Shown in pieces: positions 45,985 through 55,148 of a DNA stretch of 64,000 nucleotides. Origin of the DNA: Novosphingobium mangrovisedimenti (GTDB lineage: Bacteria; Pseudomonadota; Alphaproteobacteria; Sphingomonadales; Sphingomonadaceae); assembly GCF_025153475.1 (NCBI RefSeq), contig NZ_JANZXA010000002.1, positions 186,001-250,000 of the forward strand. Reading direction: 5' to 3'. The stretch's first letter is position 1. Each line of letters opens with the position of its first letter. Below the pieces are notes generated by a model, which saw only the letters and a list, made by a program, of their open reading frames with translations, did not search any database and was not told where the DNA came from. The position numbers and the translations under genes are program-made.

Positions 45985-46000
45985 CTACCCTGGCGAGTAG
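45985..46000. promoter_or_regulatory. palindrome upstream of the TonB receptor-hydantoinase operon
   Basis: CTACCC-TGGC-GAGTAG, extended to CACCTAC/GTAGGTG arms (45982-46003). It lies 122 bp upstream of the receptor start and 13 bp after the LuxR-family gene. The site at 49730-49745 has the same arms and spacing (consensus CCA-S-CTACCC-N4-GRGTAGG). A LuxR-type dimer is a natural binder. Confidence 0.55.
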
Positions 46001-46013
46001 GTGAGGCCGGTGA

Positions 46014-48743
46014 TCAGGCCCGCTCGAAAGGCTTGATGTCGCGCAGCGCGCTCAGCGCGTGGGCGCGCCGGTCAACGCCGAGCTTGGCGAAGATGTTTTT
46101 GAGATGAAACTTCACCGTGTGCTCGGTCATGTCCAGGGCGCGTGCGATTTCCTTGTTGGTCAGCCCGCGTGAAAGTTCGGCGATGACTTCCTGCTCGCGC
46201 GTGCTGAGCAGGTCCATGGGGTTGTTGCCCGTCGGCACTGCCTCCGCAATCCGCTCGTCGATGTCCGCCAGGAACGAGGCCTCGACCGGATCGCTGCCGC
46301 TGTCCCACAGATCGCGCTTGAGCTGGCGGATCAGCGGCACAAGCTCGCGCTGCTCCAGAAACGGCAGCGCTATGCCCTGCCCCGCTGCGATCTCGACCGC
46401 CGTGCGCAAGTGCACCATCGCCCGGTATTGCTGCGTCTGCGCGGATTCGATGCGGGACAGCAGCAGCAACGCGCGCACCTCGTAGAACCGCGCATCGACG
46501 GCGCGCGCACATTCCAGCACATCCTCGGCCCGCTGTTTCGCCTGCTTCGGATCAATGTCGGCCAGAAAGGTCGCGAGTGCAAAACCGATGTCCTGATAGG
46601 GACGCCAGCTTGCCGCATTCTCCTTCCAGCCACCGAGCGGGAACTGGCCTGCAAGCACTACCGCCAGCGGCGCCGCCGCGCCCTCATCCCGTGCCGCGCA
46701 ATGCCGCAGAAGCCGCTGGGCATCGACGATATTGGCCAGCCTGTCGAGCCCCCGCGACCGGATCAGCCCGTCCCCATCGGCGATCACGGCATCCATCCCG
46801 CCCATATTGCGCGCCAGCCAGGCAAGGCGGAACCGGCTGTCCAGCCCGGCTGCGTAGATCTCGAACCAACCGTCGTAATCGCAGACATGGCGGAACGCCT
46901 CATCCAGTTCGTCCGACGGTGTCGACAGCCTGCCGTCGCGCCATAACTGCACCGTGAACAGCAGCGCTTCGGTTATGGCCTTGAGGCCGCTGTCCGCACC
47001 GAAATTCTCCACCGCCATCGCCTTGGCGTGCTGGAGGTAGGCGGTCGCGCTCTGCAATTCGCCGCGATAGGCGCGCGACACTCCGGCGTGCAGAAAACAG
47101 TAATTGAGGCCGATCACCGAATTGGCATCGCGCATGCCGCCCATGGCCTGCCGGGCGAATTCCTCGGCCTTTTCCAGCCGTCCCGTGCACAAGTTGGCCA
47201 CGGCCGAAGCGCACGCCAGCACACCCCGCGTCAAGCCGTCGGCATTGGGCAGACGATCCTGCAGATTCTCGAACAGGTCGACCAGCGGCACCTCGACGCT
47301 GTTGTCCTCGTAAATCCGGATCAGCACGCCGATGTTGAGGATGTCGCGCTCATACTCGTCGAGCGCGGCCCAGTCCCCCGGCGGCTCCGAGATCTCGCGC
47401 GCCACGAGATCGAAGATCGAGCGTGCCTCACGTATATGGCCCATCTTCAGTTTGACGTAGGCTTCGGCGATCAGCAGGCGCGGATGGGAAAGCCGCTCGG
47501 CCGGCGGAATGAAATCAAGCAACTGGTTAAGATGGCCCATCCCGCCGAAAAGCACGAGCCGCCATCCGCCTGCCTGCTCGACCAGTTCGGCGCAGCGTTC
47601 GTAATCTCCGGCAAGCCCTGCATGGCGCACCGCCTCGGTCAGAAGGCCCGATTGTTCGAAAGCTTCCGAGGCGCGCAAGTGAAGCACCGGTACGGCGGAC
47701 GGCCGGCGCTGGCGCAACTGAGCCTGCAGATATTCGGCAAAGAGATGGTGATAGCGGTACCAGGTGGCTTCGGCATCGAGCGGAGTCAGCAGCGATTGCA
47801 GCGGCTCCAGCTGCTCCATGATCCGCCAGCTGTCCTCGCGCCCGCGCACCGCATCCGTGATTTCGGCGCTGAAGCGTTCGAGGATCGAGGTCTCGAGCAG
47901 AAAGTCCACCGCCTCCTCGCTCAGACCGCGCAACACCTGATCGGACAGGAAGCTCCACAAGTGCCCGCCGCGCGACGTGAGGCGCGTCAGGGCGAAAGGA
48001 TCGGCCTGTCCGCGCAACGAAATCAGCCTCGCGAGCTGCAGCGCCACCGGCCAGCCCTCTATCCGCTCGGCCAGCGCGTCCCGATCGGCGGACGTCAGCC
48101 CCACATCGAGCACCTGGCGCGATTCCAGCGGCGTGAAGCGCAGCATGTCACTGGTTATCTCGACGGCTTCCCCCGAACCCAGAAACCGGTGCAGACTGAT
48201 TTCAGGACGGCGCCGCGTGCTCATCAGCAGCCGAACACCTTCGGGCAACAATGGAATCCAGCGATCGAGAAAGGCATCGAGGACGGGCGATGACGCGCGG
48301 TGATAATCGTCGAGAATAAGCGTCACCGGCTCGCTGTTCCCATCAAGGCACAGCTGGATGTCGCGAATGACCTTGTCGATGGTGACTTCCGTCAGTCCCC
48401 GCTCGGCCTGCGCGCCAAGGTCTGGAAAGGTAACGCCCGCTGCCTCCAGCGCCCGGATCACCCCGATCAGAAAACGCCGAACATCGGCATCGCCTTCGTC
48501 GAGCGTGAGCCAGCTTACCCGCTCGCCGGCCACCTTCAGGTGATCGCGCCACTGGGTCAGCAGCGTGGTCTTGCCGAAACCGGCCGGAGCCGTCAGCAGG
48601 ACCAGCCGGCTCGCGGAAATCGAGCCCAGCGCATCGATGAGCCGCGAACGCAGCACCACGTTCGAAGGCAATCGCGGCACTTCGAGCTTGAGCTGAAGCA
48701 TCCGCTGGATTTCGCTGGCAGCCTGGGTATTCGTCATGCGCAT
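46014..48743 (-). CDS. MalT-like LuxR-family (LAL-type) transcriptional activator
   Basis: A 909-residue regulator: an N-terminal STAND ATPase (Walker A APAGFGKTT at residues 52-60; Walker B-like VTLILDDYH), a helical arm with TPR-like repeats in the middle (about 350-800) and a C-terminal LuxR helix-turn-helix (STREQEVIAELSRGLTNKEI, then HTVKFHLKNIFAKLGV). Proteins like MalT bind an inducer and ATP, multimerise and activate promoters at short repeated sites. It lies between the avidin-like gene and the TonB receptor-hydantoinase operon, all on one strand, with a matching palindrome on each side. No ribosome-binding site is evident at ATG 48743; another ATG lies at 48737. Confidence 0.88.
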   Translation of the reverse strand: MRMTNTQAASEIQRMLQLKLEVPRLPSNVVLRSRLIDALGSISASRLVLLTAPAGFGKTTLLTQWRDHLKVAGERVSWLTLDEGDADVRRFLIGVIRALEAAGVTFPDLGAQAERGLTEVTIDKVIRDIQLCLDGNSEPVTLILDDYHRASSPVLDAFLDRWIPLLPEGVRLLMSTRRRPEISLHRFLGSGEAVEITSDMLRFTPLESRQVLDVGLTSADRDALAERIEGWPVALQLARLISLRGQADPFALTRLTSRGGHLWSFLSDQVLRGLSEEAVDFLLETSILERFSAEITDAVRGREDSWRIMEQLEPLQSLLTPLDAEATWYRYHHLFAEYLQAQLRQRRPSAVPVLHLRASEAFEQSGLLTEAVRHAGLAGDYERCAELVEQAGGWRLVLFGGMGHLNQLLDFIPPAERLSHPRLLIAEAYVKLKMGHIREARSIFDLVAREISEPPGDWAALDEYERDILNIGVLIRIYEDNSVEVPLVDLFENLQDRLPNADGLTRGVLACASAVANLCTGRLEKAEEFARQAMGGMRDANSVIGLNYCFLHAGVSRAYRGELQSATAYLQHAKAMAVENFGADSGLKAITEALLFTVQLWRDGRLSTPSDELDEAFRHVCDYDGWFEIYAAGLDSRFRLAWLARNMGGMDAVIADGDGLIRSRGLDRLANIVDAQRLLRHCAARDEGAAAPLAVVLAGQFPLGGWKENAASWRPYQDIGFALATFLADIDPKQAKQRAEDVLECARAVDARFYEVRALLLLSRIESAQTQQYRAMVHLRTAVEIAAGQGIALPFLEQRELVPLIRQLKRDLWDSGSDPVEASFLADIDERIAEAVPTGNNPMDLLSTREQEVIAELSRGLTNKEIARALDMTEHTVKFHLKNIFAKLGVDRRAHALSALRDIKPFERA

Positions 48744-48849
48744 CCGGCGTTGACAGGTCGGCCCGGACCTTCCCTGCCTTTCTACCGGATCATATTGGGA
48801 CGGATCGCCGGGCGGCGCAACCGCGCGATCCGTCACGCCCCGGGGGCGA

Positions 48850-49635
48850 TCACCCGCCATCGGAACGCAGGAATTGAAGCGGCCGGATCGCGGTCTGCAA
48901 GTAGGTATCGGCAGGGCCGGTCGCATGGTTGGTTAGCAGTTGCAGGGTGAGAACGCCGCTCGCCTGCTCGATCCATCCCCCCAAGGCCACGGTGGCATTA
49001 CGCGCCCTGTCCAGCGCCGTGATGGCGACGGACTGAAAACCGATCCTGTCCCGCACCGCGTTGACGTCTGAAAAGCCGACGATCTCCAGCGCCTGCCCCC
49101 CCACCGTCAGGCAACCGCCGAGGACACCGAAGCGGTCATCCGGTTCCGGCCTGACATGAATATCCAGCACCGTGCCATCGCCTGCCTGCCAGCAACCGGC
49201 CAGCACGTCCACGATCTGCAATTCTCCACACTTCATGTGCCCGGGAAAAGCAGGTGCGGTGGCCACGCGCCGATAGGTCAGTTTATCGCAAAAGACCCCT
49301 TGGCGACACAGACCGGGAAAGTCGCTGGTGGCAACGAGGAGGTGGCTTGCCGACAGAACCTCCGCACCATCGACAACGCTGATCTGCCCGCCAAGCGCGG
49401 ACACCCAGTTCCAGCTCGCATCGGCAGGTCCACCGGCAACGGAGTGCCACGCAATGGCAAGGGCCACCGGCTGCCCTGCCTCAGGCGTGGGACTTTCCTG
49501 GGATTGGTGCCCGACCACACGATACCGGCCCGTCGAACCGGTGGTGGATTCATAGATCCCGAACACACCGGCCCCGTCGACGGCCAGCGTCATCCGGGAA
49601 CCGTATTCGTTTTCCCAAGTCCCCGCGACAGTCAC
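48850..49635 (-). CDS. protein with two tandem avidin/streptavidin-like domains
   Basis: 261 residues. Domain 1 (about 3-124) follows the avidin pattern: GTWENEYGS (residues 5-13), GIYESTTGS (26-34), LAIAWHS (59-65), SWNW, and CDKLTY in place of GHDTF. By my recollection of streptavidin, the equivalents of Asn23, Ser27, Tyr43, Ser45, Trp79, Trp92 and Asp128 are kept, but Trp108 and Trp120 are not. Domain 2 (about 145-257) repeats the pattern more loosely: GCWQAGDGTVL, LGGWIEQASGVLTLQLLT, then TYLQTAIRPLQF. The GTG start at 49635 has GGGAAGG 4 nt upstream; a longer frame to 49692 has no signal peptide, so the protein is probably cytoplasmic. The luxR-type gene follows after 106 bp. Biotin binding is untested. 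Confidence 0.68.
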   Translation of the reverse strand: MTVAGTWENEYGSRMTLAVDGAGVFGIYESTTGSTGRYRVVGHQSQESPTPEAGQPVALAIAWHSVAGGPADASWNWVSALGGQISVVDGAEVLSASHLLVATSDFPGLCRQGVFCDKLTYRRVATAPAFPGHMKCGELQIVDVLAGCWQAGDGTVLDIHVRPEPDDRFGVLGGCLTVGGQALEIVGFSDVNAVRDRIGFQSVAITALDRARNATVALGGWIEQASGVLTLQLLTNHATGPADTYLQTAIRPLQFLRSDGG

Positions 49636-49729
49636 GATACCTTCCCGGTTGCCACAACGGGCCGGTGACAGGAAAAGGCCTGCCCTCGGCACCGGGCCAC
49701 ATATCGCAGCCCGGGAAGACGGTTGCCAG

Positions 49730-49745
49730 CTACCCGCTCGGGTAG
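49730..49745. promoter_or_regulatory. palindrome upstream of the avidin-like gene
   Basis: A perfect CTACCC-GCTC-GGGTAG palindrome 95 bp upstream of the GTG start. It shares arms, 4-bp spacing and flanks (CCA before, G after) with the site at 45985-46000. The 244-bp gap between the phosphodiesterase stop and the avidin-like start otherwise shows nothing convincing. Confidence 0.55.
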
Positions 49746-49879
49746 GGTGGCAAAGCCTGGAGGGTGCATCGCTCCATTCAGGTCCTCCAGCCTGGTAAAC
49801 ACCTCATCCCGATGTCCACCAAACCAACAACTGGCCTGTTCGTCGTCTAACTCATATCGTAGCCCCGCGCTCTCAGGCG

Positions 49880-51070
49880 TCAGGGCCTTCGGCAATCCCG
49901 CGACGGTTCAGTGACAGCCGACATTCTCTCACGCCACAAACGGGGATTTCGGCGGGCCACTTGATTGTCAGGTAGCGATACCGAATAGCTGCCGAGGTCA
50001 GCGCGCGCCTGGTACATGTCGGTGGTCACGAATTGGGCACCCGATCCGAGCGCTGCGACCATGCGCGTATCGTCTCCGGAACGCGCTTCTTTCAGATTTG
50101 CATCCGCGCGCGTGCGAACGATGAAGCCGGATTCCACTAACCGGCATATTTCATCATACTGTTTCAACGGCTCGTTCTCCACGAATATCGCCGCATGGGG
50201 CTGAGTGGGCGCAACCGATTTGACGAACAGCAGCTTGCCTTCCAGCGCCTTGCTGCGCTTCATGTAAGTCTTGATGACGCTTGCGTTTTCGTCGATCAGG
50301 AACAGCACTTTCCCGCGGGTCTGTCGCAGGGTTGGCCAGCCATGCTTGCGCAAGGCATCAGGCAGCGTCGCCTCCCCCTGACGGACGTCGTCGGGGGTCA
50401 GGATTTCATCCCGGGTGAAGACCGTCAGAATCTCTTTTTCCAGCGCGGCGAAGGCCTTTTGATTCACCGCCAACGGCCGCACGGTTCCCTCGAAATCAAT
50501 CATTTCCTGCTTGGTGTTGAACATGATGAGCAGCGGAACGTGCCCGGAGTGAGCATTCGACCAGTCCCTGATCTGCCCGAGGCAGGAAAGCAGCGTCGCG
50601 CAGCTTGAGCGGACATCGATGTCCTGCATGTGCATCACCTTGAAACCCGGCGCCTGCATCGGGGCCGCATCGTAGGGCGCCGCGCCGCGCGTTCCCGCCG
50701 TCAGACGCGGGCCGAGCGGATCAGCGTAACGGCCGCCTTCGGGATCATAATAAACGTCGAGTTCGAGTTGGCGCATTCCGCGATCGAGCTGTTCGTCAAG
50801 CGGCGCATGACCATAATCCCAGCCAGGAGAGGTACCGGGCCGGATATGCTCGATCAGCTTCAGTTCCGGCAGGGTCGGTCGCTGATGATAGCTGTTGTGC
50901 GAACCGATGGCCTGGATCTCGTTCATCGGCATGGCGTCGAACATCGCAGCGCATGGCCCCTCTATGTCCGGATCGCCGCCGCAATTCGCCGGAGAAGGCG
51001 CCGGCTGCGCGTAAGCAGCGGAAAGGCCGGTGAACGCGATCAGACCGGCAAGAACAGGTATTAAGCGCAT
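49880..51070 (-). CDS. secreted PI-PLC-like phosphodiesterase (Ca2+-dependent type)
   Basis: A 396-residue protein with a signal peptide (MRLIPVLAG, cleavage near AYA-Q22). The catalytic histidines appear in QAIGSHNSYHQRP (His58 region) and KVMHMQDID; acidic residues in RQLELDVYYDPEGG would bind calcium. This is the pattern of bacterial Ca2+-dependent PI-PLC-like enzymes (Streptomyces SaPLC1 group) with a TIM-barrel fold. The rest (IMFNTKQEM, KVLFLIDEN) fits that family. It lies 68 bp after the STN-type TonB receptor on the same strand, so it probably acts on a periplasmic or surface phosphodiester whose product the receptor imports, perhaps an inositol phosphate. The substrate is inferred. 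Confidence 0.85.
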   Translation of the reverse strand: MRLIPVLAGLIAFTGLSAAYAQPAPSPANCGGDPDIEGPCAAMFDAMPMNEIQAIGSHNSYHQRPTLPELKLIEHIRPGTSPGWDYGHAPLDEQLDRGMRQLELDVYYDPEGGRYADPLGPRLTAGTRGAAPYDAAPMQAPGFKVMHMQDIDVRSSCATLLSCLGQIRDWSNAHSGHVPLLIMFNTKQEMIDFEGTVRPLAVNQKAFAALEKEILTVFTRDEILTPDDVRQGEATLPDALRKHGWPTLRQTRGKVLFLIDENASVIKTYMKRSKALEGKLLFVKSVAPTQPHAAIFVENEPLKQYDEICRLVESGFIVRTRADANLKEARSGDDTRMVAALGSGAQFVTTDMYQARADLGSYSVSLPDNQVARRNPRLWRERMSAVTEPSRDCRRP

Positions 51071-51138
51071 GGATAGGACCTTGCATTGAAGGACAGCATG
51101 GTGCGCCGGCATCTTCGCCATGCCGACGCACCCGATGG

Positions 51139-54096
51139 TCAAAAGCGATAGGAAGCGCCGAGGAAGAAAGAGCGGCCGAACTCGTTTTCTTCGTAGATGT
51201 ACTGGAAGCTAGGCCCTTGCATCTTGCGACGATTGGCGTCCGTCAAGTTCTTGGCTTCCAGTTGCAGCCGCAGCTTGTCGGTCACCTTATATTGCAGCTT
51301 GGCGTCGACTGTTTCCCAGTTGGTCCACCGACGCTGGCTCTTGAGGTTGACCGCGGTCTCATCGGAATTGAGGCTCACGCTGTCCTGATAGCCGCCCAGA
51401 AAGTTGTAGGCGACACGGGTTTCCAGCCGGTCCGTCCATTCATAGCTCACGGCCACGTTGGCCACGAACTTCGACTGGTAAGGCAGGAAATCCAGCTTCA
51501 GGTCGTCGTTGTACTGCATCTCCGCCCCGGTAATCAGGGCATTGGCGTTGAACCCCAGGCGGTCGAAAGGCTTGGGCAGGAAGCTGAGGTCCGACAGCAC
51601 GATCTGCGCCTCGGCGCCCCAGACTTTGGCGTTTTCGGCATTCTGCGGCTGCTTGACCCGAACATTTTCGTACAGGATCCCGTCATAGACGATATCCATC
51701 ACGCTGGTGCGGGTGACGATCTCGTCCCGGATGTCCTTGTAGAATCCCCCGATCATGATCAGGTTCTTTCGTCCGTTGAAGTAGTATTCCAGCGTGGCAT
51801 CGAAATTGGACGAGCGGCGCGGTTTCAGATCAGGATTACCCCGCGTCGCCGAGGTCAGCGTGTCATCCGCGTCGAACGACACGCTTTCGCCCGATTTGGC
51901 CACCTGATCGGGGTTGGGGCGGCCCAGCGTCTGGCTGAAGGCCAGTTTCAGGCGCAGATTGTCGGCCGGGGCATAGCGCAGGCTGACACTGGGATTGAGT
52001 GAATTATACCCGCCGTTAATGTTCTGACGGCTGTAAAGGTCGTGCGGGGACGCCGCCTCCACGGCGTTGTACCACCCGCGCACGTCCACATCCTCATATC
52101 GCAGGCCCGCGGCCAGTTTGAAGCGATCGTCGGCATAGGTGACCATGGCGTAACCCGCCTTGATCGTTTCGCCATAGGCGCTGTCGTCCTTGCGATCATA
52201 TTCGTAGGAACTGTCGGTATCCTCGGTCTGGCCCATCACCTGCTGCCAGCGCTGATAGTCCAGCATCAGCATCGGCTGGCCATCGCGCCCGGAAATCTCG
52301 AAATCGCTCAAATAGGCGAAATCATAATCGGTAATGCCGGTATCGGTGCCGCGCACCCCGCGGATGCGGCCATCGTCGCGCGTACGATAGAGATCGGTGA
52401 TCTTGATGCCGGCCTTGAAGCCCAGGCCCGGTTCCCCGCGCGTGTGCCAGTCATAATCGGCCTTGAAATCGATCACCCGTTCCTGACTGTGGCGCGAGCG
52501 AATATCGTTGGAGGTGACGTTCACATAGCTGGGCGCGGAATACCATGCAGCGTTCGATGCCGCATCGGGCACCAGCCGCCAGAAAGTTCCGGATGTGTCA
52601 TAAGTGCCGGAAATGCTGGTCAACGTCCGAATGCTGACATCGGGAAAAGCGTTGTCCTTCAGCCTGTGCTGGCTGTAGCCGAGATCAAAGCTCAGCTTTC
52701 CGTCATTGTCGAAGCTATGGTCGCCATGGAGCTTGGAACTGATCTGGCGGCGATTGTTCGGGAAATAGGCGGCCTGAATTTCGCCGTAGCCCTTTTTGAA
52801 CGTGCCCGACGTGGCATCCGTCACCGTCATGTTGCTTTCGCTAATCCCGCGAATGCCGTGCATGAACCGGTTTTCGGACTCGTTCATGGTGTACAACGCG
52901 CCGGTCCAGGCCAGATAGCTCATCGGACCGGGCTTCCATTCCAGTTTGGCCACCACGCCCACGCGCTTGATTGCATTGGTATAGGCATAGGCCCGCAATT
53001 CTCGCGGAGCGACGATGTCGCCCACCCCGTCCCCGTCGGCATCCTCGCCCAGATAGGCGAGATTGTTGTACTGGGTTTTGTACTGGTGGCGGTTCTTGTA
53101 ATAATAACTGGCGCCCAGGACGAAGCCGAACTGGTCATCGGCCCCGAAATGGTCGCTCATGGTCAGGTCGGCCTGATAGCCCAGCGTGTTGTCGCTATTG
53201 TGCGAGCCGACCGGCACGGCGGTAGGCGTGTCGTTGGCGGTGAAATAGTTCAGCTTGCCCCGGACGATGAGATAGAGGCCCTTCGCGTCAAAGGCCGAAC
53301 GCGTGTCGGTGTTGAAATGGGCGCCCACCCAGCCGAGATCCTGATCGGACATGTGGGACTTGTAGACTTCCAGCCGCTTGAGCGCGGTGGAAGGAATGGC
53401 CTGCATGTTGATATTGCGCGAACCATCGCCATAGCCGCCGATCGTGGCCATGACCATGTCGTCGAAGGTCGTGAGGTTGTAGGAGACGGGCAGGCCGCGC
53501 GCCGTCATGAACTGGCCCTCGTCCTCGTCGTAGATCGCCGACACGCCCGCAATCCGCCGCATCGCTTCGGGAATGTTGAAATCGGGCAACTGGCCGGCGT
53601 CATCGACATTTACCGAGTCATAGATTTCGTCTTTTTCATACTTGCGCGCGATGTTTGACTGATCGACGGCCCGTTCTCCGGTGACGATGATGTCGGTACG
53701 ATGTCCGGCTTCATCTTCGGCGGCAGGTGCGGCAAGGGCGGCCGAGCCAGGCTTGCGCGCCGGCTTTGCTCCGGGCGTGGCTTTTTCCCAGACAACCAGA
53801 AAGGTCTTGCCCTGCTTCCGATAGGTCAGGCCCGATCCGCGCAATAGCCGGGTCAGCGCGGCTTCGACCGAGGAAGCCCCCCGGATTGCCGGCGCATTCT
53901 TCCCGCGCAGTAACGCCTGATCGTACAATATCTGTACGCCGTGCTGACGTGAAAGCGTATTGAGCGAGTTCTCAAGGCTCCCGGATGGAAGAGCAATGCT
54001 GTTTTGCGCCGATGCAGGCGATGCGACCAGAACAGTACCAATAGCAAGAGCGCAGGCAGCAGCCCCCGCACGAAGCGAGCCCGTTAACATGGACAC
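51139..54096 (-). CDS. TonB-dependent receptor with N-terminal STN signalling domain
   Basis: 985 residues. Order: signal peptide ending ASAQ (about residue 30); STN domain about 33-105 (LPSGSLENSLNTLSRQHGVQ, then SVEAALTRLLRGSGLTY); linker; plug (TDIIVTGERAVDQ, LPDFNIPEAMRRIAGVSAIY); a large barrel ending FFLGASYRF. The STN domain couples to FecR-type anti-sigma proteins, and the FecR and ECF sigma genes lie directly upstream. GTG 54096 is taken because an AGGGGAA lies 9-10 nt upstream; an ATG two codons later is possible. The plug and barrel resemble carbohydrate/phospho-compound receptors more than siderophore receptors. The phosphodiesterase gene follows, suggesting joint use of its product. 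Confidence 0.9.
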   Translation of the reverse strand: MSMLTGSLRAGAAACALAIGTVLVASPASAQNSIALPSGSLENSLNTLSRQHGVQILYDQALLRGKNAPAIRGASSVEAALTRLLRGSGLTYRKQGKTFLVVWEKATPGAKPARKPGSAALAAPAAEDEAGHRTDIIVTGERAVDQSNIARKYEKDEIYDSVNVDDAGQLPDFNIPEAMRRIAGVSAIYDEDEGQFMTARGLPVSYNLTTFDDMVMATIGGYGDGSRNINMQAIPSTALKRLEVYKSHMSDQDLGWVGAHFNTDTRSAFDAKGLYLIVRGKLNYFTANDTPTAVPVGSHNSDNTLGYQADLTMSDHFGADDQFGFVLGASYYYKNRHQYKTQYNNLAYLGEDADGDGVGDIVAPRELRAYAYTNAIKRVGVVAKLEWKPGPMSYLAWTGALYTMNESENRFMHGIRGISESNMTVTDATSGTFKKGYGEIQAAYFPNNRRQISSKLHGDHSFDNDGKLSFDLGYSQHRLKDNAFPDVSIRTLTSISGTYDTSGTFWRLVPDAASNAAWYSAPSYVNVTSNDIRSRHSQERVIDFKADYDWHTRGEPGLGFKAGIKITDLYRTRDDGRIRGVRGTDTGITDYDFAYLSDFEISGRDGQPMLMLDYQRWQQVMGQTEDTDSSYEYDRKDDSAYGETIKAGYAMVTYADDRFKLAAGLRYEDVDVRGWYNAVEAASPHDLYSRQNINGGYNSLNPSVSLRYAPADNLRLKLAFSQTLGRPNPDQVAKSGESVSFDADDTLTSATRGNPDLKPRRSSNFDATLEYYFNGRKNLIMIGGFYKDIRDEIVTRTSVMDIVYDGILYENVRVKQPQNAENAKVWGAEAQIVLSDLSFLPKPFDRLGFNANALITGAEMQYNDDLKLDFLPYQSKFVANVAVSYEWTDRLETRVAYNFLGGYQDSVSLNSDETAVNLKSQRRWTNWETVDAKLQYKVTDKLRLQLEAKNLTDANRRKMQGPSFQYIYEENEFGRSFFLGASYRF

Positions 54097-54218
54097 TATA
54101 TTATTCCCCTGTGTGCGATTTGATTGGGTTCAGGGGATTGACGCGGCGACAGCCCAAATTTGCCAATGTTTTTTATTACATTTTTATTACATGAACTTAT
54201 GGAACAGACGCCTGGCAA

Positions 54219-55148
54219 TCAGTTCTTCGATACGATCAGACCATTGTCGCTGCGACGGACCTGGAATTCGTAGATAATGGCCAGATTCTGTAGCTGACCG
54301 ACCGGATCGGTCAGACGTATCCTCCCGCCCACCAGCTTGTTCGCCAGGCTTTCATCGGCAATCCGGATCGGCAAGGGAGAGAGGGTTTGCAGATCCGCGA
54401 TCACCTGCCGCAAAGGCGTCCCCTTGTATTCCACCCATTCGCTGCGCCAGCGGGCGACATTGTCCGGGGAAACATCCGCGGTCCGTTTTAGCCCCGTCCG
54501 ATCGAGAGTAGCCGATTGTCTCCGGATGAGTTCGATCGGCTTGTCGAACCAGCCGCTGCGACCGAAACGAACCACACCCGACGCGACCGAAACGCGGATC
54601 TCACCGGGTTTGCTCAGGACCTCGAAACTTGTCCCGATGTCCACGATACGGGCCTCGCCGGTATCCACCCTGAACGGGCGCCCCTCATCATGGGCGACTT
54701 TGGCGAAGATCGTTCCCTGTCCCAGTTCGACCACACGGTCATGACGCGTATAGCGGACCTTCACATCGGCGCCGCCCGCCAGGAAGAGCCGCGTGCCATC
54801 CTCCAGTCTGATCTCGCGAACCTCTTCGCCCGCCACCGCATATTCCCGGGGTTGGGCGAAGTACAACTCGACCGACGGTGTGGCTTTGTAACCGCCCGCC
54901 ACGACCAGCAACGCGGCCAGACCACCGACCGCCAGATTACGTCCGGATGCCCCCCGTTTATCATAGGCGCGCAAGGCCGCGTTCATATCCGACCCCATGA
55001 TGTGCCGCCACATGGCGTCAAACACCGGCTGGCGCCCGGGATCAGCGGCAAGCCAGGCCTGGAAAGCTGTCTCGTCAAAGGGCTCACCGCCGGTGCGGCG
55101 CTCTATCCATTCCGCGGCCTGGAACTCAATGGAGCTATTCTCGGACAG
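54219..55148 (-). CDS. FecR-family anti-sigma/sigma-regulator protein
   Basis: About 309 residues: a cytoplasmic N-terminal DUF4880-like segment (FQAAEWIERRTGG, then AFQAWLAADPGRQ), one membrane span (LAVGGLAALLVVAGGYK, about residue 80), the periplasmic FecR domain (EIRLEDGTRLFLAGGADVKV, VDTGEARIVDIGTSFEVL) and a C-terminal STN-interacting domain. No ATG or GTG fits near the expected start. The best candidate is a CTG at 55148 after GAGGCGG, inside the last 14 bp of the sigma gene; an ATT a few codons later or a start far inside the sigma gene are alternatives. It should relay occupancy of the TonB receptor to the ECF sigma factor. Confidence 0.83.
   Translation of the reverse strand: MSENSSIEFQAAEWIERRTGGEPFDETAFQAWLAADPGRQPVFDAMWRHIMGSDMNAALRAYDKRGASGRNLAVGGLAALLVVAGGYKATPSVELYFAQPREYAVAGEEVREIRLEDGTRLFLAGGADVKVRYTRHDRVVELGQGTIFAKVAHDEGRPFRVDTGEARIVDIGTSFEVLSKPGEIRVSVASGVVRFGRSGWFDKPIELIRRQSATLDRTGLKRTADVSPDNVARWRSEWVEYKGTPLRQVIADLQTLSPLPIRIADESLANKLVGGRIRLTDPVGQLQNLAIIYEFQVRRSDNGLIVSKN

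Noticed and set aside
49632..49895. 87-codon minus-strand frame between the phosphodiesterase and avidin-like genes, overlapping both
   Set aside because: It starts only at TTG, has no ribosome-binding site and no recognisable family. It runs straight through the palindrome that looks like the promoter operator of the avidin-like gene. A 4-bp overlap with the avidin-like start is the only point in favour.
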